Positions 52,516 to 62,735 of a stretch of DNA of 64,000 bases are shown piece after piece. The stretch is taken from NCBI GenBank assembly GCA_905221605.1, contig CAJNDS010002367.1, positions 361,501 to 425,500 of the forward strand. Reading direction: 5' to 3'. A model generated the notes under the pieces. It saw nothing but the letters and a program-made list of their open reading frames with translations, was not told where the DNA came from and made no database searches. Each line of letters begins with the position of its first letter. Within the stretch, counting starts at the first letter, position 1. This DNA is from Symbiodinium natans (taxonomy: Eukaryota > Sar > Dinophyceae > Suessiales > Symbiodiniaceae). Made by a program: the position numbers and the translations under genes.

Positions 52516-55500
52516 CGTATTTGCAGCACCTGATTCGAGGCAAGCCCGATGAGAAAGACTTTTGTTGGCGTCTAGTGCTCATAATATGCCGTCATAGGGT
52601 TTTGCGATGCTTTGGCTGTCCCAGGGCCAAGCCAATAATGAGCTAGTAAGAGTTCGAGGCGGTGCTGTGGTGTGTAGGTGTAGGTCAGGGCACATGATAA
52701 GAGGCTTCAGAGACAGCTCCGCCTGTTCGAGCTATTTCGGGTGCCACTATCAAAAAAAGATGAGATTTCAGGGATGGCATCTTTAGTATGGAGCGCCTCT
52801 GAGAGCACATGTATTGCTATGATTATGATTACTATTAACAAAGTAAGTATTTCCATGCGCTTCGGAGTGGAGAGACATACAGGCTAGGATGCTCGACAGG
52901 AACCCTCCGACAATGCCTCCAGCGTGCTTCGCACCCCCTCCACGCCTCCCTTGATAAGAGAAAGATCCCCCCAGTGCAGAGAGACTTGAACCATGACGGG
53001 CTGAAACACTGGAACCGGAAATCGAACCCATCACCTGCCGCAACCGCCTGCAAGTGAACAAGCGTTCTTCAGACAACATCTGCAGCGGTGGCTGCATGAG
53101 GTGATACTGGATCAAGATTCTTGAGAAATCCTTTCTTTTTGAACACGGCTTCGGAAGCTTTCCCTGAGCAAAAAAAAGAGCAAGCACTTTTTGAACCGCC
53201 TCTGAAATTCTGCCATCTAGAGAGGAGTAGGAGGGATGGGAAGCTTGAGAGAATCCGAGGCTGGCGGCCTTGCAGAAAGAACAGGACCGGAATCCGGCAC
53301 CACTCAAGGCCGGAGCTGGTGGGGGGGGGGGGGGGGGAGCCATCTCACCTACTCTTGGCCTGCTTGTCTGTTGTGTGGACAATGTGTGGACTCTGTCCTC
53401 AAGCCTGCATCTGCAGTTCGGGGCTAAAAACCCGGATGCCTGCAGGTGGAGAAGCCCCGGCCTCCAATGACGGGCAAAGGCCATGCCCCGCTGATGACTC
53501 CTATAGCCAAGGGAGTTGGATGAAGGTTCCCTTGCGTCCAGGTCTTAAGCCCATGGGTTCGATAGAGCAACCTGCGAATTCCTAGAGGTTTCTCAGCCTC
53601 GTTCTAGAGCCATACTTGACAGCCCGGCCCACAGCTTGAAAGCGTGTCGTAGTAGAAGGGCTTTCGGCGTTCAGGGAAGAGTGGAATGCTCCAACACACT
53701 GACCCCAGATCCTTCCCTGAGTCATGTCTTTGCCCTGCCGAATCGTGTCCCCGAGCATCCTGAAGAAGCCTGCCCATCATGAAGATGTCTGATGTCTCGC
53801 GATGCATGGCTCCTGAGATTTCTGAGATTGCTGTTGGGGTGGCGCAAGACAACTCAAAGGACAACATGTTCAATTAAGCAGCGGCGGAAAGTTGAAAGTC
53901 GAAACTGGCCGAGAAATCAGATGCCCCCGAAGTTGCTAGAAAGCTGCCTGCAGTCCCCCATGGCGCGGCAGAGAGAGAGAGAGAGAGAGAGTCCCCTTGA
54001 AGTCGGTGGCCCCCCTGTGCAAGAGCGCCAGGTCAGGTCACCGTCCTCCCAATGTTATCGAAGCTGTCCCTTGGTCTGCAACTTTCACTTGCCCGGGTGC
54101 CGCTTTTGGACTAGCTCCTCAAAGCTTATAGTGCCCGCTTCGGGAAAAAATGGAAACCTCAAGGGGTCGTTTTGCTGAGGGTGCTTCCGCAAGCCTTGCT
54201 AAAGCCCCCCCCCCCCCCCTACTGGTAGTCGCATTTCGCTGTGAGCGGATCTTTGGGTCTCAGCCAGGCCATTGAATGGAATAGAGTTCTACAAGGGTTT
54301 AGGGTTAAGGGTTTAGGAGTAATGTGCTCTTGAGTTCAGGATACGAGTAGAGGTAGCCTAAGTCTGACCTGAATAGAAGTACGAAGTACTCAAGCCGTGA
54401 CCCCCTGGCACTTGCCGACCACCCACCTCGTGGCCTCAGTTACTGTACTAGCCAAAGCCGAACCAAAGGGATACAGCAGCAACAAGGGGGGTTTACGATA
54501 TTTTGGGTACCTTATCGGGGTTCTTTTATAAGGGGATTCTCTACTTTTGGGGTTTATATAGGGACCCCTATTATAAGACCTCGGCCCAGGAAGTCGGGAA
54601 GAAAGATGCTTCCCATGGACACCATCATCCGCACTCCGCGAAAGCTTCCAGCGGGGGCTGCACCGCTACCCCCACTGCACTGCTTCTACTGAGCACACAT
54701 CTCGTGCGCTCAGTACCGAATGAATCGCTTCCATCAGTTGGCAGGAGGCTTCTCCTTCCCGAAAGCCTTAAATCCTGAAACTCGATAAAACCCCCTAAAC
54801 GGACGCCTTGCCAGACCTTTCCTGGCCTGGGAAAGTCGTAGAACGCCCGGCGCCTAAGGCGCAGTTATAGCTCGTACTCAGTACGCTTTTGGCGCGAGGC
54901 CACGTTAGGCTTGGTGCTCTTTAGGGTATAGTGTTTAGGGTTTATGCACGCCCGCTGCCAAAGGGTTTAGGGTTTGGGGTCAAGTGGTGCCCGTATGCAT
55001 GCCATGCATGGGCTGAGCCCTGTATGAAGCCTCTGCAAGGGTTGCTGCTCCCAGCTAGCTTGTCCGAGACTGGGTTCAAAAGGGGGAGGTTAGGGTTAAA
55101 TGCCGATGGCACTTCATCTGCCCAAGCACTGAGACATGTCCTCGCTCGTTGCCCTTTAGCTCTTTTTGCCAAATGACTTGGATTGCGCACAGTCAGAGCA
55201 TGCTCAAGACTCAAACCAAAGCATGAATGGGCTAAACAAGTTCCAGGCACGGGCTGATCAAAGCGCTCTGAACTGCTCGCCAAGTCAGCCGTAACATTGC
55301 ACAACGGTAATCGTGGCCGACCGGCCACCACCGATATGATAAAAGTATTGGTTGCGTGGCAGCTGGCTACTCACTCAAAGATCGGAACTTTCTTGCACGA
55401 TTGATCCTCGGTCACTGAGTGGCGTTTTATAGGGATGAGGAAGGCACTGCAAAGCTGCAGAGATTAATGGGGTCCTGGGGGGGGGGGGGGGGGAGTCACG

Positions 55501-58051
55501 AAGATGGTGCAAACTAGGGCTTGAGCTTAGTCACTGGCTCAGTCCTGCTTGGAGCTTCATGGGCTCTTAAAGCCAGGGTTGTAAGTGAGGTAACGATAGT
55601 TTTACTTGGCTATCACCATAATACCCCACTTGCATCTGCCCGTGAACTTCCAAGTAAGGCCACACTTTGACTCGAATTGTTCACATGAATCCGGCGGCCT
55701 GCCGCGCGGATAGACCGTCCGACGTGGCGCAGCTTGCACCGCATAAATACGCATCATGCGCAGTAGTTGTTTAGCACAAAAGCTGGAGAAATTGAGCTTT
55801 CGCTGCTCTGCTGTAGCAGCTACATCAGGCATTGCAAGCACAAATGCGCACGCGCTCACTTGCATGCGCGCACGCCTGGTTTTGCACACTCATGCATGCT
55901 GGCCTACAGGCTTCCACACTTGCCGTGCAGTAGCACGCATGCTTCGCCACAATTTTCACGGGAAATGCTGCTCGTTTCCATTCTCTAGCATTGCGCACGC
56001 GCATGAATAAACCCTAAGCCCTACAAAGCCACATGGCCCAAAACCTACAGCACATAGCTGAACCATTTAACCTTCGACACCCCTAAAGAACTCAAAAAAC
56101 CCTAAAACCCAGCCAAGACCCGAATGCTAAACCCAACAGCCCGCTACACCAGGCCCCGCAACCCCAAGATTTTCTGGTGAACTCCACGACGACAAGCACC
56201 CGCGGTGCCTTCCATTATGTGCTGGAGCGCTCAGTGCGAGCCTGCATATCGGGGAACACCTCGACAACTTTAAGAGAGTTTCCTGCCTACATTTGCCTAC
56301 CGAACTCGGGGCTGAAAGCCCCGTGGAACCGAAAGGCCCAAATTTGGGCGGTACCTCTTCAGGCAGCTCCTGTAAGGATGCCTGTTCGGTCTAGAGATGT
56401 TGAGCATAGATGCCAAACTGCAGCAACCACTGCCGCTGAGGGCTTAGAAAGCTGCCGGACACGGCAAGTTGAATCACAAATGTGCGGATGCCATTTCCTT
56501 TCCTGTGACAGTTTTGGGAGTGCCATGGTCAATTCGTTCGTTGTTGCCCCCTTCCCCATGGAATCCCATGGACGTCCACAGCAGAAAAGGTGGTCTGGGG
56601 GGGGGGGGGGGGGGCGGGGCGGACACAAAATTGGGCGTGAAAAGCTCGTTTGTTTGGGAATTCGGCGTTTTGCTTTTGCAGGATTGGGTGCCGCATTTTC
56701 TTGTTGGTCACAATGGTTGTTTCGTCTTCGTTTTGGGAAAAGAGGAACAATACCTAAGCCCCTTAAAAACAAGGGGTGGCAATACATGGGTGAAAAAACA
56801 TGCAGGGAAAAAATGGCAGCAAGCAATTACAGCGTCAAACTTCGAACCAGAACTACGAAACCCTAAAGCCTAAACAGGAAAATCAAAACAACAACATAGA
56901 GGCAACACCATGCTCCGCAACATTCTTCCGAAGACTGCAATAGAAACACAGTTGTGAAGTTCGGACGAATTCCTGCCCTTAAGAATTGAGTTATGACAGG
57001 CAGCTTCGTGTTTTCACGTCTATCTTGGCCGCAACCCTCTTCAAAAAGTGGTTTTGAGTTCCTCCCGGATGTGTGGTGTTGTCGGCACCGTTTTTGCCAC
57101 CGTCACACGTTTTCGATTTCCCGCGGACTGCACCCTGACAGCTGTTTCGGGCCGTCACGACTAAGTCCTAAGTACGAGATTTTGTTGCATGTCTTCAAGA
57201 GTTCGGTACCTTGCAACTGCAGCCTTGGGGCTGGATAGGAAACAAAACCGCAATGATTCATGTCGAGAAGTGGTCTACTTCTGCTGGATGGGCTGTTGAA
57301 GCAAGCAGTTGAGCAAGCTTTTCATGCTGCTACCAACTGACAGGCAACGTGGCGAGCATCATCATCGAACTTGCATGTAAACCGCGCGCGCCATGTAGAT
57401 ACCAGCTGCTGCCACTATGTTGCGCGAAGCCGTGGCCGCCGGCATGTGGCGCGTAGACAGGCTCATCAATCGGTGCTGTGTGCACGCATGAAATTTCCAG
57501 TACATTGATTTAAAAAATGACTTGTTAAACCTTCAACCCTAGTTTTCCAGATGCCCCATATGGTCAGGCTTGCGTTGCTGTGCTCGGTAGCTTTGACCGC
57601 CGCTTGGTACCAGGACCGAACGATGGGGCTGTAAAGGGGCTGCAAAGCTGTAGTTTTCACAAAAGCATAGAAACTATTACGAATATTATATTATACAAAA
57701 TGTAATACATAATGCAGTATAAAAAGTACAGTACTATCTGGTAGATAGTATAGGGCATAATACGTATAATCTAGAATCTACAACCTATTATTAACAATCT
57801 ATAACCTTCAGTCTATACTCGAAAACCTAAATCCATACTGCATAAAGTATTAATGAAATATACAAAACACAATGAATACAATATATATATATATATTATA
57901 AAATATATAATATCTAATTTATAGTATACAACATGCAATATACAAAATTGGCATGCATGGTTCAAGCACACTGCAGGACTCGATCATCGAGCTGGTGAGG
58001 CTGTGGGGTATTGTCAGCGGGGGCCATGTTTTCATGTGCTCACAACAGCTT
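52516..58051. other. Mostly non-coding stretch with element fragments
   Basis: A possible terminal exon at 53446-53521 (VEKPRPPMTGKGHAPLM, stop TGA) may belong to the preceding gene. G-runs occur at 53320-53336, 55478-55493 and 56597-56614; (GA)n at 53968-53990. A 229-codon open frame (56177-56866) spans a G-run and has no domain. AT-rich DNA lies at 57660-57960. No named gene was recognised. Confidence 0.4.
54487..54583. mobile_element. Family A element, copy 8
   Basis: GGGGGGTTTACGATATTTTG, GGTACCTTATCGGGGTTCTT and a terminal GGGACCCCTATTATAAG; the right arm is decayed. Confidence 0.6.
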
Positions 58052-58198
58052 ATTTAGGGTTTAGGGTTAGGGTTTAGGGTTTAGGGTTTAGGGTCTAGGG
58101 TCTAGGGTTTAGGGTTTAGGGTTTAGGGTTTAGGGTTTAGGGTTTAGGGTTTAGGGTTTAGGGTTTAGGGTTTAGGGTTTAGGGTTTAGGGTTTAGGG
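58052..58198. repeat. Telomere-like TTTAGGG array
   Basis: About 20 units with a few TCTAGGG variants; one of the two longest arrays in the window. Confidence 0.95.
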
Positions 58199-58639
58199 AC
58201 TGGCTCCAGACCACTGTAAGAAGAAGTGGATATCTGCCCAGGAGCACCCCTACAGCACTCCAGATGCGCACTGCAACAACCCTCCAGGATGACCCCCCAA
58301 AAACGCACTCCAGGATGACCCCGCAAAAAGCTACGAGATGTTTGCAGCGCGCGGAACCGGGAGTTGGGAACGCGCACGACGCCTCGGCGAGGGTTTTTCA
58401 GGAGGCCCTGCGCATGCACGCACGCGCGTCGGGGGTCCGAACCATCGGCTTGCTTTCTCTCAGGCACTGCTCGGAGAATGTTGGACACTGGAACGTGGAA
58501 AAGGAGCCGAGTTGCCGAGCTACGCCACAACAGCAGCTTGCGCAACCTGGCCGACCACCCACAAACTGCAACCGCTCTGATTCTAATGCCTCAAGCTGCG
58601 GCAAAAAAACAAAAACAGGCGGCCCTACTCCAGTCACCA

Positions 58640-58830
58640 AACCCTATACAAACCCTATATCAACCCTAAACAAGCCCTCTACGAACCCTATATCAACCCT
58701 ATACGAACCCTCTACAAACCCTATATCAACCCTCTACAAACTACAAACCCTCTACAAAGCCTATGTCAACCCGATACAAACCCTCTACAAACCCTCTATC
58801 AACCCAAACCCTAAACCCTACACCCTGCAC
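58640..58830. repeat. 12-mer tandem repeat derived from CCCTAAA
   Basis: Units such as AACCCTATATCA and AACCCTCTACAA repeat about 14 times at a 12 bp period and grade into ordinary CCCTAAA repeats at 58803-58870. The period of 12 gives an uninterrupted Asn-Pro/Tyr-rich open frame that is not a gene. Confidence 0.8.
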
Positions 58831-58983
58831 CCTAAACCCTAAACCCTAAACCCTATAAGCCCTAAACCCTATAAGTCCTAAGCCCTAAGCCCGAAGAGGC
58901 GGCTCCTGGCCTCAGACGCCCGCGTAAAACGCGCGGAAGCTCTCCGGTCGGGACGGCGGCTCAAGGTTCCGCCAAGGGGAGTT

Positions 58984-59175
58984 TGGTGCAGGGTGTCGGG
59001 TTTAGGGTTTAGGGTGTAGGGTGTAGGGTGAAGGGTGAAGGGTGTAGGGTTTAGGGTTTAGGGTTTAGGGTTTAGGGTTTAGGGTTTAAGGGAGGGAGGG
59101 GGGGGGGGACCGGGGTTGTAGGGTTTTAGGGTTGAAGGGTTTAGGGGTTTAGGGTTGTAGGGGTTTAGGGTTAGC
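58984..59175. repeat. Degenerate TTTAGGG array with a G-run
   Basis: Mixed TTTAGGG, TGTAGGG and GAAGGGT units. A G-run lies at 59100-59109. Confidence 0.85.
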
Positions 59176-59719
59176 ATTAGTTAGAATGTTATAGAGGCCG
59201 ATTTTTGGGTGAGCGGGGTTATTGAGGGCTTCGGAGGGGCGCAGGACGATTACGCGTTGCAGGGCTTCGTAGGGGTGCAGGACGATTGCGGGCGCACAGA
59301 GCTATTGGGGATAGTCCCGGTGTTTGTGGTGAAGCTTGGAAGTAAGGTTTGCGGATGTCTTGGGTTTTTCATCCCTTGGTGCCTTTTCTCTGGGCACAGG
59401 GGAGCCAAGGCAGTTGCTGAAATCTTCGCGGTCTTGACAGGGTCTTCCCCGCCAGGTTGCCATTCTGGGCGCGGGCATGGGCGGCAGTGCATCTTGTCAA
59501 AATAACCCTGACGGGACATGGAGGTTGTGCCCTGTCATGTCGCTGTATATACTATATTGCTACTGGTATATACGATATTAATTACTGTACATATATAATT
59601 ATGCATTATAGGATGTTTTCATGTCAATCGTCTACCAAGGCCTTGGCTTTGTGGTTGCGCCTCTTGGCAGCAGTGAAGGTTTGATGGCCACATCTTCGGT
59701 TTCTTGATGAAGCTTCAAA

Positions 59720-59816
59720 CTTCCTCGGTAGGCCTCTGGGACATTGTATGTTTTGCCTAATTGGGGTTGAAGAGAACCTTATTTGTTCATATTTTCAGAG
59801 GACCTAGCTTCCTCGG
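59720..59816. mobile_element. Family F element, copy with 9 bp flanking repeat
   Basis: CTTCCTCGG occurs at 59720-59728 and 59808-59816. Between them, TAGGCCTCTGGGACATTG starts the element and TTTTCAGAGGACCTAG ends it, with inverted termini. The core TTGGGGTTGAAGAG matches the PUF intron element. It could itself be a GT-AG intron of an unrecognised gene. Confidence 0.65.
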
Positions 59817-59902
59817 CCACCGAAAATCATGTTGGTAACCTACGCAAAACATAGGGAACGTTCAGGAAAATGCGATTGATCAACCCCACATATGAGGCGA
59901 AT

Positions 59903-60000
59903 CCCTAAACCCTACACCCTAAAACCTAAACCCTGAACCCTATAACCCTAAACCCTATAACCCTAAACCCTATAACCCTAAACCCTAAACCCTAAACCCA
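59903..60000. repeat. Telomere-like array with CCCTATAA variants
   Basis: Alternating CCCTATAA and CCCTAAA units, about twelve in total. Confidence 0.85.
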
Positions 60001-60075
60001 TGTAGTTTTTGGGTGCACTCTCTCAGGCGACCTCTTCGGCGACCAGGCAGGGATGCCAGCTTTAATGATTGGGGC

Positions 60076-60249
60076 TTGGGATGTTCCGCTATATACTGAC
60101 AGTCCTCAAGTAGGGAACCCCTATTAGAATCTTCCCCTTTATACGAACAGTCCTTAGTAGGGATTATATAGTGTCCTTAATAGGGATTCTACAGTACACC
60201 CTATTAGAATCCCCATTAAGGGCTGTTAGTCTAAGGGGGAACATCCCAA
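60076..60249. mobile_element. Inverted-repeat element, family D, copy 2
   Basis: The left end TTGGGATGTTCC and right end GGGGGAACATCCCAA are inverted. Internal AACAGTCCTTAGTAGGGATT words repeat, so this copy is larger than the one at 15252-15356, perhaps by internal duplication. Confidence 0.7.
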
Positions 60250-60439
60250 ACTCAGGCTGCAGCAGGCAACTGCGAACACTCCCAGTCGGCAGTAAACTGA
60301 AATCTCTCCTCTGTTTCAAACGATGATTGTCAATTATTGTGGAATACACCATCGATGTTGCAGTGCAAAAAAATCACCGAGCTTCCTCTGAGACCCTAAA
60401 CCCCAAACCCTAAACCCTAAACCCCAAACCGCCCCGGAG

Positions 60440-61627
60440 GTGGACATTGCTTTGTTCACCAATGGTTCCATTGGTGGCCGATGCCAGGCGGACAAGCACG
60501 GCGCACAATCAAGTCTTTGGGGTTTAGGGTTCAGGGTTTAGGGTTTAGGGTTTGGGGTTTGGGGTTTGGGGTTTAGGCTACCAATTGTTGAAAGAGTGGT
60601 TTGGCATGGCCCATGGCCGTGATGAGATGTACAATAAGCTTCGATGCACGTCTTTGAGTGGAGACCGTTCCCTCGATCGTGCTGCTTTTCCCACCGATGT
60701 CCGCAAACATGTGTCACGCAGCTGGAGCTAAAGTTCAGGAATCTGAACATACGGCCCCTATCACTGTTCCGTGCATCTCGAGTCAAGGCGTTGCCATGTG
60801 GTTCACTCGAGAATCAGGGACGTCTGAGAAGCGTGATTGGCATTGCTGTTCTGTCTACAGCTACGGGTGTATCCCTAAACCCTAAACCCTAAACCCTAAA
60901 CCCTAAACCCCGATGGGGCTCCTCTTTTCCCGAGTGCATGAAGGCCTTGGAGCTGGATGGCCAGCACTACGAGGCCACTGCCTAGCGCGTCTGAAGCCAG
61001 CGGCTTTCACTCTCCAGCCGTTGTCCACACACACCCGGTAGTAGAGTAGGTAGCTTTTTTACCGGTAGTAAAATCCCAGTAGGTAGTTTTTTACCTTTTT
61101 GGGGTAGTATATTTTTTCTTAGAATCCCAAAGGTTAGCCTTTAATTCCCCCAGGATACTGGACAACTAAGCACAGGCTGGTGCCTCCATCATCTCGGAGG
61201 TGAATGTCCTTTTCAAGGACACCGCGCTCAGGGCACCGGTGTTGCTGGGTTCTGGGGTTCTCGGATTCTTGGTGTGTTGTTTATCACTTCTTCTCCAGTG
61301 CCCCCCCCTTTTGCCCCGCCATATCATGGCTCAGAGTTTGCTAGAGAAGTTGTGCCTCCATCATCATGGAACGCTCTCCTTGTACTCAATATCATGTCAA
61401 CTGTGGATCATTCGTCCCTATCAAGGACTGTTTGCTGGTCGCCCCCTTCTCTGCTAAGACATGGCCTCTCCTCTGAGATTGATCAGCCCTTGGCAATCCG
61501 GATGTTTACCAATCCCAGCCAGCGACTGCACTCCCCAGACTCGATTTTCGCAGGCCTTGATGGGGCGCTTTTCGTTGAAGAAGCGCGAACTGCCCCGGCC
61601 CTGGATACTCACATGAAGATGTCTTAG
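60440..61627 (+). CDS. Possible multi-exon gene, unknown function
   Basis: Coding-looking blocks: 60440-about 60500 (VDIALFTNGSIGG), 60600-about 60730 (WFGMAHGRDEMYNKLRC), 60915-60984 (PECMKALELDGQHYEATA), 61180-about 61260 (ASIISEVNVLFKDTALRAPV) and about 61460-61627 (EIDQPLAIRMFTNPSQ, then SIFAGLDGALFVEEARTA, stop TAG). A family E element (61035-61170) and sequence like the PhyH intron (61296-61457, ending CTGCTAAG) separate the last three, as expected for introns. I could not fix junctions or recognise a family, and more than one gene may be present. Confidence 0.35.
61035..61170. mobile_element. Family E introner-like element, copy 3
   Basis: It runs from CCGGTAGTAGAGTAGGTAG to ACTGGACAACTAAG. 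CACA is found at both borders (about 61029-61032 and 61171-61174). The left part contains an internal duplication of the TAGTAG...TAGGTAG...TTTTTTACC segment. Confidence 0.7.
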
Positions 61628-61967
61628 ATTTTTGAGTGGCTAAGATAGATGCTCCCCAAAACATGCGTGGGCGGCAGGTTGCATGACATTCGCCAGAGAA
61701 CGCGTCCGTCTTCGAAACCGCGTGTCATCTGAGGTCCAAGTGCAACATGCCCCTGGCAGTGTTCAACGGCACGCGCTTCCTTTTCAGCACCGCTAGTACA
61801 GCAGCTTTCTTGCAAGAATGGTTTCAGCTCTTCGGAGCTTCCCCTGGCGCATTCGCTGAGCAGGGTGGCTTCTGTCGTATCCTTATAGAAACTAATTATT
61901 ATTTATTTTGACTTTTTGGCCTATATACACTGTAAGTGGATTGGTAACTTCTCCGGCGGTTCTAAAG

Positions 61968-62735
61968 GCAGCATGGCCGTTTTGTGCGAGCTGTTGCCAC
62001 CGAGGCTGCCACGAGCGGCTGGAAGTTCGCCGCGCAGATGCTAAGCTTTTGGTGCCTTGTCCGAAACCCTAGAACCTAAAACCTGCAGAACCGTCACCCT
62101 CTAAGGTTTGAACCATGGGCCCTGAGTAAGGTCCCGTACTCTTGCTTAATTTTAAAGGGATCCGAAGAATGGACCCTTCAGGCAGCCCAAATCTAGGGCC
62201 CATACTTCGGATTTCCCGAAAAAGCATAGAAAGCTGCTGGCAAAGTTTACCCCTAAATCCTAAACCTAAACCCTAAACCCCAAACCCTACACCCTAAATA
62301 AACCCTAAGGAAGCTGGGCTCACGCTTCGGTTTCCTGTCCCTGTTGCGGCTGAAGCGGCTGGCCAAGCGATCCTGTGCACCGCTGCTCGCCTTAAGTATG
62401 GGGTTTAGGGTTTAGGGTTTAGGGTTTAGGGTTTAGGGTTTAGGGTTTAGGGTTTAGGGTTCAGTTTAGGGTAAGGGGTATATCAGGGTTCCCCGAAATG
62501 CCCAGGGTTTCGTGGTTTTGAGGTTTCGTGATTTGGGCGGTTATGGCATTCTAAAGCAGGATACAGGGTTTCCAGGCCTTTGGTGCTTGGCTGACGTTCA
62601 TAAGAGGTAAGCAGAAGCCAACAAAATCGTGAGGAGTTGTGTAGGTAGAAGATCTACAAGCTGAGGAACTTCGCTCGCTTGTACCGGGCCCTGCGTGATG
62701 GCTGCCCGGCTGCTGTCAGGAGGGTCCATTTAAAG
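61968..62735 (+). CDS. Possible exons of an unknown gene
   Basis: Three blocks look coding: 61968-about 62053 (FVRAVATEAATSGWKFAAQM), 62310-about 62395 (LGSRFGFLSLLRLKRLAKRS) and about 62647-62735 (IYKLRNFARLYRALRDG, ending at an AAG|GTCAGT donor). The second and third are rich in Leu and Arg. No family was recognised, and the order may continue beyond the window. Confidence 0.3.
62401..62465. repeat. Telomere-like TTTAGGG array
   Basis: About nine units, between two of the possible exons above. Confidence 0.9.

Noticed and set aside
52783-53484. Minus-strand open frame of 233 codons
   Set aside because: It crosses a G-run (poly-Pro), shows no domain, and the + strand gives a plausible exon in part of it. 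It could be chance; kept out for lack of support.
58264-58842. Open frame of 192 codons ending in Asn-Pro/Tyr repeats
   Set aside because: The second half is the 12 bp telomere-derived repeat, and the first half has no domain signal.
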